This document shows, in pieces, positions 13,168 to 22,895 of a DNA stretch of 32,941 bases. The DNA lies in IMG/VR virus record IMGVR_UViG_3300025133_000387, positions 1 through 32,941 of that record; one strand, written 5' to 3'. The stretch comes from a virus. The notes under the pieces are model-generated. The model saw nothing but the letters and a program-made list of their open reading frames with translations, searched no databases and had not been told where the DNA came from. Each line of letters starts with the position of its first letter. The stretch's first letter is position 1. Made by a program: the position numbers and the translations under genes.

Positions 13168-13947
13168 TTAAGCGTTCGGTCTGCGATATAAAGTAAAATC
13201 ACCATTACTCCAGGTGCCAGTAGATGGTGCAATCTTTAATGCGGTAACTACTTCTGCCGTGGCTCTGTAACCCCCACCAGTTACCCACTGTCGTCCACCG
13301 CTTGAAACAGTACGACCAATAGTCCACCAAACAAAAGTGTAATCATTGTGAGCAGGATCAATGAGAGTACACTCACCAAAGGCTTGGTTGCCAGAACCAG
13401 TAGCCGTTCCTGTTCCATGTAGAGGAATATTGGAATCAGAAGTAGAATGAACTTGAGTATGTGTGGTATTCTGAACACCATCACCAGAGTAAGCATATCC
13501 AGACGTTTGATATGTAGGAGTGGCACCAGTACCAAAGGTAATAAGGAATTGATCGTTACCCGTACTTTCGACATTGTGCCATTGCACTTGATAGTCATAT
13601 CCTGCTGCTAAACTCTCAAACTGGATGGAACTTGATGTGCTTGCAGTTTGCGTGCTAACCCAAGTCCAACCGCCATCACCAGCAGCAACAGTAGCCCATA
13701 CTGGGTTAGCATCAGCACCCTGAGTCTTCAGGAATTGTCCACTGGTTCCAGCACCAAGGTTCACAAGGTCAGAGCCATCATAATAGAGAACATCACCCTG
13801 GGCGAGTGTGCCAGTTGTCATGAGTGCGGGTTTAATTTTCCCCTCAGCATCAAGCTGTACTATGGCTCCCTCATCAAGAGAGGAAGAAGATGTTAAAGTT
13901 TTGGAAGTGACCTCTGCCAACATATCAGTTGGTACTTTAGTAGTCAT
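13168..13947 (-). CDS. Tail fibre / receptor-binding protein, 259 residues
   Basis: A virion protein in two parts. Residues about 1-90 are a shaft-like region with GDVLYYDGSDLVNLGAGTSG and FLKTQGADANPVWATV, a motif common in phage fibre linkers. The C-terminal domain (about 93-259) opens with WTWVSTQTASTSSSIQFESL and ends NGDFTLYRRPNA; marine phage fibres often carry this beta-sandwich module with YDYQVQWHNV and a GGGYRATAEV stretch. It probably contacts a surface receptor. It is the third of three consecutive fibre-type genes, giving the phage a multi-protein adsorption apparatus. Confidence 0.72.
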   Translation of the reverse strand: MTTKVPTDMLAEVTSKTLTSSSSLDEGAIVQLDAEGKIKPALMTTGTLAQGDVLYYDGSDLVNLGAGTSGQFLKTQGADANPVWATVAAGDGGWTWVSTQTASTSSSIQFESLAAGYDYQVQWHNVESTGNDQFLITFGTGATPTYQTSGYAYSGDGVQNTTHTQVHSTSDSNIPLHGTGTATGSGNQAFGECTLIDPAHNDYTFVWWTIGRTVSSGGRQWVTGGGYRATAEVVTALKIAPSTGTWSNGDFTLYRRPNA

Positions 13948-14005
13948 AAGGTATCCACAGGCTGTGCCTGCAACTTAGGTTTTGTTTGTGTTTGTCTTTT
14001 AGTTG

Positions 14006-14635
14006 TTATCCGATTTCTATACACCAAAAGGCCGACTTTGTTGCCTGGGGGTAACAAGTATATGTTGGGGATGAACTATTTACCCACGGATATGCCACCA
14101 CATCATATCTTACTTCTGAAGTGCTTGCTGGTTGTGTAACGGTGAGGTTGGTAGATTTATTCCAGTATTCGTGTGTTGAAGTGCCCTCAGAACGTACAAT
14201 ATTAACTGCGGCAGAGCCTGACACATGGGTTCCATCCGTTGCTGCACCAGCTGCCGCCGTATTTCCTGTAACAAGATGAGATGTACCACCAGTAATATCG
14301 TTTGCAGAAACCGAGACAAGATAAGGTGTCCATATTAATAACAAGGTAGACGAAGTAGTTTTGGGGGTTATTGTCACGCTCATGCCATAAACGCTAACTT
14401 GAGCTGGATCGGTGAGTGCATGGCTAGTACCCGCAGTTACATCATACGTTGCAGAAACTATCTGCCTGATGTTCATAGAACCCACACCAGCCAGCACGTT
14501 AATACCACCAGCAGTAGACCCATCGTGTATTCTTAAAGTCTTATCATCGGATACATAGGTGAGTTCACCGATAGCACCCGTAAAGGTTTCGTGGTCAGAC
14601 GCATCTCCACGCCTGAGTTGTACTTGTTTAGCCAT
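14006..14635 (-). CDS. Second tail fibre / receptor-binding protein, 209 residues
   Basis: Residues 1-50 form a head module (MAKQVQLRRGDASDHETF, then GELTYVSDDKTLRIHDGST), a common fibre attachment domain. The rest is a C-terminal domain of the same layout as that at the end of the preceding 503-residue fibre: IRQIV near its start, then VTITPKTTSSTLLLIWTP, ATDGTHVSGS and a final CIEIG, against SIRQIV, ISITPKKTGSNILLL, ATMDGTQLRYGS and AIEIG. The final coding bases are also alike (AGAAATCGGATAACAACTAA). It is probably a second receptor-binding protein. A TTTTAGGAG site precedes its ATG. Confidence 0.75.
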   Translation of the reverse strand: MAKQVQLRRGDASDHETFTGAIGELTYVSDDKTLRIHDGSTAGGINVLAGVGSMNIRQIVSATYDVTAGTSHALTDPAQVSVYGMSVTITPKTTSSTLLLIWTPYLVSVSANDITGGTSHLVTGNTAAAGAATDGTHVSGSAAVNIVRSEGTSTHEYWNKSTNLTVTQPASTSEVRYDVVAYPWVNSSSPTYTCYPQATKSAFWCIEIG

Positions 14636-14675
14636 TTATAGGCTCCTAAAATTGAGGGAGGTTGTTAGTTAGTTG

Positions 14676-16187
14676 TTATCCGATTTCTATGGCATATAAG
14701 TGCCCAACATTGGGGCTGTAACGTATTGTTGAGTAGGTTCCTGTCACCGCATTTTGTAACGCTAAACCAAACTTCATAGCCACACCCGCTGTTCCCGATG
14801 TTGCTATATGTTGGAGGCAAGTATGTTGATATATGCGGTCTTGTGTACTCATATTTGCAAAGCCATTTGAACCATAGCGTAACTGTGTACCATCCATAGT
14901 TGCACCTAAAGTAGAAACCGTATGGTTTTGATATAAAAGCAAGTACGCAATCGCTGTGCCAACGTCAACCGAGTAACATTCTGTTCGTGCACCTGCTAAT
15001 AGCAGTATGTTGCTTCCTGTTTTCTTAGGTGTTATAGATATCTCTATATCCATAAACTCAGGTACATCAACTGATGAAATAGAATAGCCCCCTTCTGTGA
15101 ATCCTGTAGGAGTTGCCCCATCATGTTGCACTATCTGCCGTATACTCATTGCATCAACACCCGCATACTGCAAAGCACCTGTGAGTATGTTCATGTCTCC
15201 TGAAACACCACCACTTAAAGTAGTTGCTCCAGTGACTCCAAGTGTATCGCTTAAAGTAGTTGCTCCAGTGACTCCAAGAGTATCGCTTAAGGTGGTAGCT
15301 CCAGTGACTCCAAGAGTACCTGTAGTAGACAGGTTGCCATCCTTATCAACGCTGGCTTTCACAGCGTCTGCACTATCAGTCCAGTTCTGTAAGTTTGCGG
15401 TTTGACTTGCGAGACCTTTTACAGTTACCCCAACAGTGCTTGTTGAATCTGGTTGTATGGGTTGTGCAAGGATATCTCTAGCAACACCAAAGTTTCTCAC
15501 AGTAATGTTATTAGTTCCACTTGCAGGAGCCGACCCGAAGGTAAGAGTAGTGGCAGATATCGTAAAGTCAGTTGTAGGTTTCTGCACAACACCATCAATA
15601 TCTACAACATACATATCAACATCTGTTGAAGCGGGGTCGGGTGAACTTAGTGTGAAATCTGTTTCAACAGTATCACCACTGAATGACCACTTTTGAGGGA
15701 CACTGATGGCATCATTATATAAGGATAATCCATCTACATATTGTTTAGTAACAGCATCAAGTGCTGCTGTGGGAGTGCCTACATCTTTAATTCGGGTATC
15801 CTCAGCATCCCAGGTGTTATCTGCAAGATCCTTACTGAGAGCGTTGGTTGCTCCTGAGTCTTCAGCTTCCTGCGTGATATATAAGAGACCCAACACAGCA
15901 TTATCTAGGTCAGACTCAGTGAGCACTGAACCGTTGGCAAAGTCAGCAATCTGTGCTTGATAGTCAGCTTTAGTCTTAGGGGTGACTCTTTGTACTAGAA
16001 CCACAGTCCCACTACCAGGAGCTGACGTAAAGGTGACCTGGTTTGTACCAGTATCTATGGAGTATCCAGTAGATTGTAAGACACCATCTAGGTATATCTT
16101 AATGTGCTCACTAGATAGATAGTCAAATGTTATTGCGAAAGATGCTTGACCTGTAGAGGTGTATCTATCGTAGCTATAAATTGCCAT
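14676..16187 (-). CDS. Tail fibre protein (T7 gp17-like N-terminus)
   Basis: The 503-residue protein starts with the gp17 tail-attachment domain: YDRYTSTGQASFAITFDYL, YLDGVLQSTGYSID, VTFTSAPGSGTVVLVQR, ADFANGSVLTESDLDN and AVTKQYVDGL (residues about 1-160). A second beta domain follows (PQKWSFSGDTVETDFTL to DITVRNFGVARD). A shaft with three copies of the 12-residue repeat LGVTGATTLSDT (residues about 290-325) leads to a C-terminal receptor domain from IRQIV to AIEIG. It should form a trimer on the tail. The repeats are exact to within a few bases at DNA level and may vary in number. Confidence 0.9.
   Translation of the reverse strand: MAIYSYDRYTSTGQASFAITFDYLSSEHIKIYLDGVLQSTGYSIDTGTNQVTFTSAPGSGTVVLVQRVTPKTKADYQAQIADFANGSVLTESDLDNAVLGLLYITQEAEDSGATNALSKDLADNTWDAEDTRIKDVGTPTAALDAVTKQYVDGLSLYNDAISVPQKWSFSGDTVETDFTLSSPDPASTDVDMYVVDIDGVVQKPTTDFTISATTLTFGSAPASGTNNITVRNFGVARDILAQPIQPDSTSTVGVTVKGLASQTANLQNWTDSADAVKASVDKDGNLSTTGTLGVTGATTLSDTLGVTGATTLSDTLGVTGATTLSGGVSGDMNILTGALQYAGVDAMSIRQIVQHDGATPTGFTEGGYSISSVDVPEFMDIEISITPKKTGSNILLLAGARTECYSVDVGTAIAYLLLYQNHTVSTLGATMDGTQLRYGSNGFANMSTQDRIYQHTCLQHIATSGTAGVAMKFGLALQNAVTGTYSTIRYSPNVGHLYAIEIG
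15214..15317 (-). repeat. 36-bp tandem repeat inside the tail fibre gene
   Basis: Copies of the plus-strand word CTTAAAGTAGTTGCTCCAGT (third copy CTTAAGGTGGTAGCTCCAGT) start at 15214, 15250 and 15286, an exact 36-base period. They encode the fibre-shaft repeat LGVTGATTLSDT and keep the reading frame. Copy-number change would alter shaft length without a frameshift. Confidence 0.9.
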
Positions 16188-16197
16188 AAGTTATTCC

Positions 16198-19100
16198 TTA
16201 TTGATTCGTAAGTGCTAGGAGTTCTTCGTAGGATCGTCCAGTTCTCCTAGCCTGTTTAATCAGGAGATTTATCTCATCTCTCTGACGCACATCAGGGAAC
16301 TCTCGGAGCATCTGCGAGAAGGCTTTTGCTCTATACTTGGACAGAATCTTGTTTATCTCTCGAACACGAGGGCTGTTCTCTAAGCCTTCAATGGCTTCGT
16401 AGGGTAATTTCTTGTAATCTCTTGACTTTAGAAGACGGGTCATAGCTTGACGGAAGGTCTTACCATTTAGTTTTACAGACCCATGTAGTTCTAACCAACG
16501 GTCATACGCTGATTGTCCTGAGTCATTCATATATGCTCTAAGTTCAACACCATTCTTCTCTGAGCGAGGTGAGCTGAACCCATGACCTATCTGAGCAAGT
16601 TCTTTCTTCAAGACATCGCTTGTTGTCTCTGAGTAGTCAAAGGGTGATATGAAGTCTGGGCCAAGTGCTCCCTGCTTCGTAACCACCTCACCAAACAGAT
16701 TACGTCTTGGGGGTGCATCTTTAGAATAGAAGGGCAACCTAGATTTGATTGTATCTAGCATAGTCCTGATATCTTTGTGCTCATCATCTATAGAACGATT
16801 TGCTTGAGAGAGAACATTAGGTACAAATGAACCTACGGTACTTCTTGCCCACGAACCCATGAATCTATCAGGGTTAGACAAGGCATTAGATACACGGGTC
16901 ATTCCTGTTAGATAGGTTTTATCTGTGAGGTTCTTAGCCATTGCGACCAGCAAAGCCATGCCAGCAGCTTCAGTTTCATCTCGTGTTGTCTCATCGCCAT
17001 TCGCATAGATATCTGCAACATCTGCCATGATTCCAAAGAAGGATGAGTAGGGATCAAGTCTGCGGAATGATGTGTAGGTATCCCCTATCTTTACAGAGTA
17101 AGGTTTCCACCCAGAATCTTCTAAGACTTTTCGTTTGTTTCTATCAGAGGGGCCACCACCTGTTATCTTACCCTGCAACGCCAGCATATAACCACTGGTG
17201 AGAAGTGCTGAACCTGTCATTAAGCGACCAATCGCATCTGCTTTAACAGTGGGATCTGCACTGAATAATTCTTTACGCAAGATATTGAATCCCTCACGAT
17301 TAGAGAAGGATAACGCACCAAGGGGTGTTCTATCTATAACGTGTTGGATGATGTTTGCAGGTGTTCGCACGAACGGTACAACGAGGCGTACCAGTGGATT
17401 ATTGTTTGCAAGGTCTGAGACACCTTTACTAATACTTATGAATGTTCCCCTATCTTTGGATAGTGGTGTAGTAAAGGTCATATCCCTAGCGTGTTTGAGT
17501 GCTTGTTCGGCTAGAGGACTTATGTTAGCCATCTCCCAGTCAATATAGTGACTCTGTGCAGCCACCCGATTGAAGCTCCCATCCTCTTTAGCAAGAGACC
17601 CTCCAGGTTCAGCAGTTTCCCCTATATCTTTTAATATAGGATTCTTTTGCCGTTCCAACCCAGCTAGTAACTGAGCGTCACTCATCTCTAGGGCTTGTTT
17701 GTATACCTTTTGTCTGGTGTAGAACTGCCCATCATCAACAATTCGATTGAACTCAGTGTCCACAAACTCAGCAATAAGCCTTGGGTTTGTTATCCCGTCA
17801 GCTATCGCTTTCTCTGCTAGACCCGCTTTCATTGAACTTCGATAATTAAGTTGCTTGAACACTTCATCAACAGCCATAAGTGATCGGCTAGGTGCTGTAA
17901 CAACATTACCCAATGCTTTTGCTATAAAGTGAGCAGCTTCAACACCTACCGTACTTTCCAACATACGCTTCTCTATCATTGTATGTGTGATGGCAGATTG
18001 ACTGTATCCCCGTTCACCTGTGCTACTTGTGAGTTCATCAAGTTGTGCTTTATTTTCACAAAACGCTTTCCAGCCCTGACCCAGTGCGTCATCAATGCTT
18101 TGAGCCAGATAGACGTATCGCTTGAGTTGTTGTGCTGCTCCACTCATATCTCCAGTGATAGCTCGCCCTATGGCTTTCTCAAGCGGTGATATTGTAGTAG
18201 TTAATACCCCAGACAATGCGTTTACTGCTTGAGTTTGTGGCCCAGACAGAATAGCGTTCATCCAGTATTCGATTACTGATTTACCAAAACCACCTTTTTG
18301 ACTGTGTACCTTTAAGGCTTTCGCTGGGTTTACGTCATAAGCCATCATAAACAGCCTGGCATCCTTCTGGATAGCAGCAAGCCCCCCATGTGCTTCAATA
18401 ATATCATCTACTTGTTTTGTATCTTTTAATACTTGTTCAAGTTCATCCACCGTAAGTGTGCGAGGTAGTTTCGTATTGGATGCGTGGTGTAGATTTAATG
18501 CACGACCAAACTCTCCACTAACCCTACCATGAGCGATATCTATTCTCTGTGCATCAGTCTTCGATTTAAGATAGCGAATAGCTCCCGCCCTATCCATTTT
18601 TGTACTGTTTGGGTCTGCGAAGGACTTCGCTGCTTCATAGGTTTTCCCTAGAAACCGTAGTGAGGTTTCCACTATAGCAACTCGGTTCATCGAAATTTCA
18701 CGAATTTGTTCTGCGTCTTCTCTTGCGAGATTTTCTACATCAGTTACTTCGCTTTTAGAGCCTCGTGCTATCTTACCTGATTCTTCTAAAAACTCTTGTG
18801 TTTTGGGGGCCTCTGAAAGTTGCACCGCATGGCTTACGGGGACTTTGTTTTTTCGTTGAAGTGCTACGGCAGTTTTAACACTAATTCGATGAGCATTTAC
18901 TATATCAGTTGCTTCATCTAGCGAACTATCAGAAAAGGTCTTCTGGATACCTTCTAGTTCATCTATAGAAAGTTTATCTATCGCTCCGTATAATTCATCT
19001 GGATCTTCAATACGACTCAATCGCTCTATCGGTGTTAAGTCTGCATCAGGGACTTCATCTACTTCTTTAACAACAACGTCATCTACAACTTCATCAGCAT

Positions 19101-19968
19101 CTTTAACGACACCTTCAGTAACTTCATCAGCTTCTTTAGTAAGGGCTTTTGTTGCATCATCAGCAGCATCTCTAGCAACTACATCTTCAAAGCCTTTAGC
19201 TGCTGCATCCATTGTGATATCATCTTGTTTCTTACCTCGGATATCTAACTTACTTCCTGATTTTATGGCTCGGAAGCCAATCATCAGACCATCTATAGCA
19301 AACCCAAGACCAATACCTTCGATCATGTTCTTTAAGCGACCTTCAAACTCTGAGTCACTCTCATCGGCTGCCATCCACTCAAAAAAGGGATTCTGTAAGG
19401 CAGGGAACTCTTGTAACAAGTTAGAGAGGCGTTGTTCATGTGCATCAAACACAGTGAAGTCTGCAACAGCACCTGCGGTTCCGTACTTAATAAATTCACC
19501 ACCCCTTGCAAGAGCAAGAGCAGTTAGCTTACGGTCAGCGTTCTGTGCCTTAACAGCAGCCTTAGCAACTTTACCAGCATGAAGACCACCACGACTTGCG
19601 AGACCTGTGAGTTTACCTAAGCGTCCCGCCCATGCGAGACCTCCAACTCCAGGTGCAGCAAAGCCAGCAGTGAACTGTACAAGTGTTTCAATAGCAGAGC
19701 CTGCAAAGGATTCTGTAGGATCAATGATATCGTCAGTTTCGTAGATGTCATAGTTCACACCAGGTATGATGTTACCTACTTCAATCGTATTTTCTACGGC
19801 TCCTAAGACACCTCTACCGATACCTTTACCGATATCTCCAACTGTTCCCCAGAAGCCCAGTTCTTCTTCTTGTTCTTGTTGGAGCATTTCTGGAGTTTGA
19901 CTCTGTAAACGTGCTTGCTCCTCGGCAGCAAAGTTTTCAAAGTCTATTGTATTGTAATCAAACGGCAT
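16198..19968 (-). CDS. Internal virion protein D (T7 gp16-like)
   Basis: The 1256-residue protein belongs by length and position to the ejected core protein that forms the DNA channel through the host envelope. The N-terminus (MPFDYNTIDFENFAAEEQAR) has glycine-rich hydrophobic helices (WGTVGDIGKGIGRGVLGAV) and no visible lytic transglycosylase motif, unlike T7 gp16, whose first 150 residues are an SLT domain. An acidic, repetitive Asp/Glu/Val region (ADEVTEGVVKDADEVVDDVV) lies near residues 270-310. The rest has the long amphipathic helical style of gp16, and the C-terminus is basic. Its ATG overlaps the gp15 stop by 1 base (TAATG). Confidence 0.88.
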   Translation of the reverse strand: MPFDYNTIDFENFAAEEQARLQSQTPEMLQQEQEEELGFWGTVGDIGKGIGRGVLGAVENTIEVGNIIPGVNYDIYETDDIIDPTESFAGSAIETLVQFTAGFAAPGVGGLAWAGRLGKLTGLASRGGLHAGKVAKAAVKAQNADRKLTALALARGGEFIKYGTAGAVADFTVFDAHEQRLSNLLQEFPALQNPFFEWMAADESDSEFEGRLKNMIEGIGLGFAIDGLMIGFRAIKSGSKLDIRGKKQDDITMDAAAKGFEDVVARDAADDATKALTKEADEVTEGVVKDADEVVDDVVVKEVDEVPDADLTPIERLSRIEDPDELYGAIDKLSIDELEGIQKTFSDSSLDEATDIVNAHRISVKTAVALQRKNKVPVSHAVQLSEAPKTQEFLEESGKIARGSKSEVTDVENLAREDAEQIREISMNRVAIVETSLRFLGKTYEAAKSFADPNSTKMDRAGAIRYLKSKTDAQRIDIAHGRVSGEFGRALNLHHASNTKLPRTLTVDELEQVLKDTKQVDDIIEAHGGLAAIQKDARLFMMAYDVNPAKALKVHSQKGGFGKSVIEYWMNAILSGPQTQAVNALSGVLTTTISPLEKAIGRAITGDMSGAAQQLKRYVYLAQSIDDALGQGWKAFCENKAQLDELTSSTGERGYSQSAITHTMIEKRMLESTVGVEAAHFIAKALGNVVTAPSRSLMAVDEVFKQLNYRSSMKAGLAEKAIADGITNPRLIAEFVDTEFNRIVDDGQFYTRQKVYKQALEMSDAQLLAGLERQKNPILKDIGETAEPGGSLAKEDGSFNRVAAQSHYIDWEMANISPLAEQALKHARDMTFTTPLSKDRGTFISISKGVSDLANNNPLVRLVVPFVRTPANIIQHVIDRTPLGALSFSNREGFNILRKELFSADPTVKADAIGRLMTGSALLTSGYMLALQGKITGGGPSDRNKRKVLEDSGWKPYSVKIGDTYTSFRRLDPYSSFFGIMADVADIYANGDETTRDETEAAGMALLVAMAKNLTDKTYLTGMTRVSNALSNPDRFMGSWARSTVGSFVPNVLSQANRSIDDEHKDIRTMLDTIKSRLPFYSKDAPPRRNLFGEVVTKQGALGPDFISPFDYSETTSDVLKKELAQIGHGFSSPRSEKNGVELRAYMNDSGQSAYDRWLELHGSVKLNGKTFRQAMTRLLKSRDYKKLPYEAIEGLENSPRVREINKILSKYRAKAFSQMLREFPDVRQRDEINLLIKQARRTGRSYEELLALTNQ

Positions 19969-22259
19969 TAACGTCTCTCCTGGAGTAATCTATATTGGTA
20001 TCTGATAAATTCCTCGTTACCTACTTTGTATGACTTCCCTTCGGGGAGCATTTCATACACTTCATCTATATGTGCTTTCCCCTCTGGTGTTTCTACATAT
20101 TTAAGGAAATCTTCAGCACTTTTTTGGTTATCTATAAGAAGGAAGTATTTAGGGTTCAGTTGTTCGTCCGTAATATCAAAAGTTAATGCACCTTCTTTCC
20201 ACGCAACATCATCCACCTCACCCGCATACTTTCGATTTTTAATTTCCTCTCTCGATGCCCCTACCACAGCTTTACCATAAACATAATCCCACATAAGTTT
20301 TGGCTCAATCATGGTGACAGGACGGCCAGTGAGACCACCACCCTTCCAGCCAGTAGTAGTAGGAGGACTCTGAGCAGTAGCTTTCAAAGCGAACTTATAC
20401 AGGTCTGGAGACTTCTCTTGTAGTTTCAGTAGTTTTTCTTGACCATTTAATCCTGTCATATCCATTGCCTGTATTTCTTCTCTAACATCAAACAGATGGG
20501 TATCCCATACCCACATTGATGGGACAGCTTTGAACATCTCAGGCTCTGGTGTACTATCAAGTTGCTCTTTCAGGTATTCTTCACGGGCCTTCTTAGCTTG
20601 TGGTGTTAGAGCTTCGCCAGTAAAGACAGCAGGCTCTGTTCCATCAGGATCTGAAGGTGTTAGATCATCTATGAATTTTCTAGCTTCGACTCTAAAGAGT
20701 GTATCCACTTCCTGAGACATCTCGTGGGGTTTTGTGGATGCTTTTACGGGGTCAGCCTGAACAGCAGCATAGGCAAGCCTATCATAAATAGCCTCTAACC
20801 CAGGTCTAATATCGTCAAGCGTTTCTTCACTTGTTCCGCCTTGCCGTAAAACCTCAACCGTATCTTCTAATTCTTTTAAGAATGGTTTACGATCCGAACT
20901 TAAACTGCGTACACTTCCATAGAGGTTTTCTTCAGTAGGTTTATTAGCTTTGCGAGATAGTGCGATGCTTGCAGCGTTCTGGCTCACTTCAGGATCAGCT
21001 ATTAGTTCATTAACTCTTGCTTCATCGCTGGGGTTCAGTGTGCCAGGCTTGGTAACAAGGTCAAGTAACTCTAATGTTTTCTCTCTATCATTGGGGGTAG
21101 CTTGCTGTCCCTGCCAGGTCTTCAACTGAGCGAAGGCTTGCATAGTGGCTTTATCTAATAAATCTTCATCAATCTTTAAGTCTTTTCCAAAAAGCGTTGT
21201 TGATTTACTTAGTTGCTCTCGGATTTTCGCTTGCCATTCTTTAGATTGGAAATTGATATCTGCTGTGTCTTCTAAAGACAGATACCACCCGTCTAGTTCT
21301 GTTGCGGTGGCTTTCTCAATTTTTTCTTTTTCTTCTGTGTCTCTAGCAATTTTACGCCTTTTTGCTGCATCGAGCGTCCTTTCACCTTGCTTCACTAACT
21401 CAGTAAGTTCATTACGATAGGTATGACCAAAGGAAGCTGTGCCTATCTGTAGTTTACTTAACTGAGCGAGAAAAATGTTGGCGTGATCTTCGTCCCCAGT
21501 AAGTTCCACTAACTCCAAGTAACGTACTTCGGCTGCTTCAAATAATTCTTTATGTCCAGGAGCACCAGTATTCAACCTGTGGGCATCTATTATCTCTGTG
21601 GCATTAGACCAAGTAGCTTGATTACCTTCACTCTCATCAAACTGAATACCCATAAGGGCTTCTGAAAGATTATCTACAAGATCATCACTGTTCTGTTGGG
21701 CTGTACGTTGTGCAATAGCTTCGCCTACACGATTCTCAAAGGCGTTCCTAATGGGCTGAATGGTCTCGTTGTAAGCTGTAGCAGCGTATATACTATCAAT
21801 GCCATTAGCATCCGAAAACTCTTGGAGCACTTGGTCTACTGTAAGTGTAGATCCTATTTGGCTGAGTTCAGGAAGTTTTGCATATAGAGTTTTACGAGCC
21901 TCTCCAGCCAAGCGTTTACCAGCAGCCTCTAGCAGAGCAACCTTAGCCCAAGGTGATGCACCTTCAGGAATGACACCCTTCTTTTGGAGACCTATGAAGT
22001 CTCTCTTAGAAGCAGCCCTGAGTTCATCAATGGACATCTTGCTGGCTGCTAGGTTCATTGCTGCTGCATCTTCAGCTTTATCACGTTCCTCAAACTTCTT
22101 TAAGGTGGGACTTAGACCCGCAAGAGCACTCCCGATATCTTCAAGTTCACTGCGAGGTGCTATGAATTGCTTAGGAGCATTGTACTGGTCAAAGATTTGT
22201 TGTTGGGGTTGTAATGCTTTAGATGGCAGGAAGTCCTGCTGTTGTTGTCGTTTAGCCAT
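19968..22259 (-). CDS. Internal virion protein C (T7 gp15-like)
   Basis: A 763-residue, charged, predominantly helical protein, close to T7 gp15 (747). It begins MAKRQQQQDFLPSKALQPQQQ, and continues with long alpha-helical stretches rich in Glu, Lys and Ala. gp15 sits in the portal core and is ejected with gp14 and gp16 to build the trans-envelope channel. Assignment comes from size, composition and gene order (13-14-15-16) rather than a catalytic motif. A GGATAACTA leader precedes the ATG. Confidence 0.85.
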   Translation of the reverse strand: MAKRQQQQDFLPSKALQPQQQIFDQYNAPKQFIAPRSELEDIGSALAGLSPTLKKFEERDKAEDAAAMNLAASKMSIDELRAASKRDFIGLQKKGVIPEGASPWAKVALLEAAGKRLAGEARKTLYAKLPELSQIGSTLTVDQVLQEFSDANGIDSIYAATAYNETIQPIRNAFENRVGEAIAQRTAQQNSDDLVDNLSEALMGIQFDESEGNQATWSNATEIIDAHRLNTGAPGHKELFEAAEVRYLELVELTGDEDHANIFLAQLSKLQIGTASFGHTYRNELTELVKQGERTLDAAKRRKIARDTEEKEKIEKATATELDGWYLSLEDTADINFQSKEWQAKIREQLSKSTTLFGKDLKIDEDLLDKATMQAFAQLKTWQGQQATPNDREKTLELLDLVTKPGTLNPSDEARVNELIADPEVSQNAASIALSRKANKPTEENLYGSVRSLSSDRKPFLKELEDTVEVLRQGGTSEETLDDIRPGLEAIYDRLAYAAVQADPVKASTKPHEMSQEVDTLFRVEARKFIDDLTPSDPDGTEPAVFTGEALTPQAKKAREEYLKEQLDSTPEPEMFKAVPSMWVWDTHLFDVREEIQAMDMTGLNGQEKLLKLQEKSPDLYKFALKATAQSPPTTTGWKGGGLTGRPVTMIEPKLMWDYVYGKAVVGASREEIKNRKYAGEVDDVAWKEGALTFDITDEQLNPKYFLLIDNQKSAEDFLKYVETPEGKAHIDEVYEMLPEGKSYKVGNEEFIRYQYRLLQERR

Positions 22260-22267
22260 TAGTTATC

Positions 22268-22894
22268 CTACTGGGGGTTTATTAGAACGCCATAACCAGG
22301 GGTGTTGTACCTTGTCTGTTGTCCAGGTGATAGATAAGGAGCACCCTGCCAGCCACCTGTAACAACTGCATCTGGGTCAGGGATATCTGCAAAGTAATCA
22401 CCAATAGTTCCACCAATCCTAAGAGCAGCACCTAAGAAACTTGGACGTTGTGCTGGCATGAACTGTAGGTCTTCAATGCGACCCTGAGTACCTATACGGA
22501 TTGCTTCAAGTTGATCCGCAGTGTTATCTTCTTTCCACTCTAGGTTACTTCGGACATTGGTTGTGTAGAACAACTCTTGTCTCTCAAAGTCATCTAGCAT
22601 TGCTTGTACAGATTTACCTGCTACGCCTGCTTCACCAGCAGCTACCGCACCCATTGCTTGTGCTCTACGAGATTGACGAGATACCTGTGAGATTTCCTCA
22701 GCAGCAGCTTGACGGTCTTGTTGCATACGCTTGTAGGCTTGACCTGTTTGTAACCCATAGTTCTCTAAGGCTCTTTCAGTGCCAAGTTCTTGACGCTGGC
22801 GATTCATAGCATCTTGAGCTTTTGCTTGTCGCTTTTGTCCTTGGTACTGGACGGCCGTAGATGCTGCCATAAGAGCTACTGTTGGGCTGCACAT
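22268..22894 (-). CDS. Internal virion protein B (T7 gp14-like)
   Basis: 208 residues, near T7 gp14 (196). It begins MCSPTVALMAASTAVQYQGQ, followed by a long Gln/Arg/Ala-rich helix (QAYKRMQQDRQAAAEEISQV) and GAVAAGEAGVAGKSVQAML, typical of gp14. It inserts in the host outer membrane after ejection. One base separates it from the gp13-like stop. The Gly/Pro-rich end (PYLSPGQQTRYNTPGYG) is likely disordered. Confidence 0.87.
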   Translation of the reverse strand: MCSPTVALMAASTAVQYQGQKRQAKAQDAMNRQRQELGTERALENYGLQTGQAYKRMQQDRQAAAEEISQVSRQSRRAQAMGAVAAGEAGVAGKSVQAMLDDFERQELFYTTNVRSNLEWKEDNTADQLEAIRIGTQGRIEDLQFMPAQRPSFLGAALRIGGTIGDYFADIPDPDAVVTGGWQGAPYLSPGQQTRYNTPGYGVLINPQ

Positions 22895-22895
22895 A

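Noticed and set aside
14050-14066. AACAAGTATATG on the plus strand, like the promoter core
   Set aside because: It lies on the opposite strand inside a fibre gene, lacks the flanking TAATA and GAGA parts, and would transcribe against all genes.
21799-22362. 187-codon plus-strand frame opposite gp14/gp15
   Set aside because: It is antisense to two well-supported virion genes, with Ser/Ala/Leu-rich composition typical of a shadow frame.
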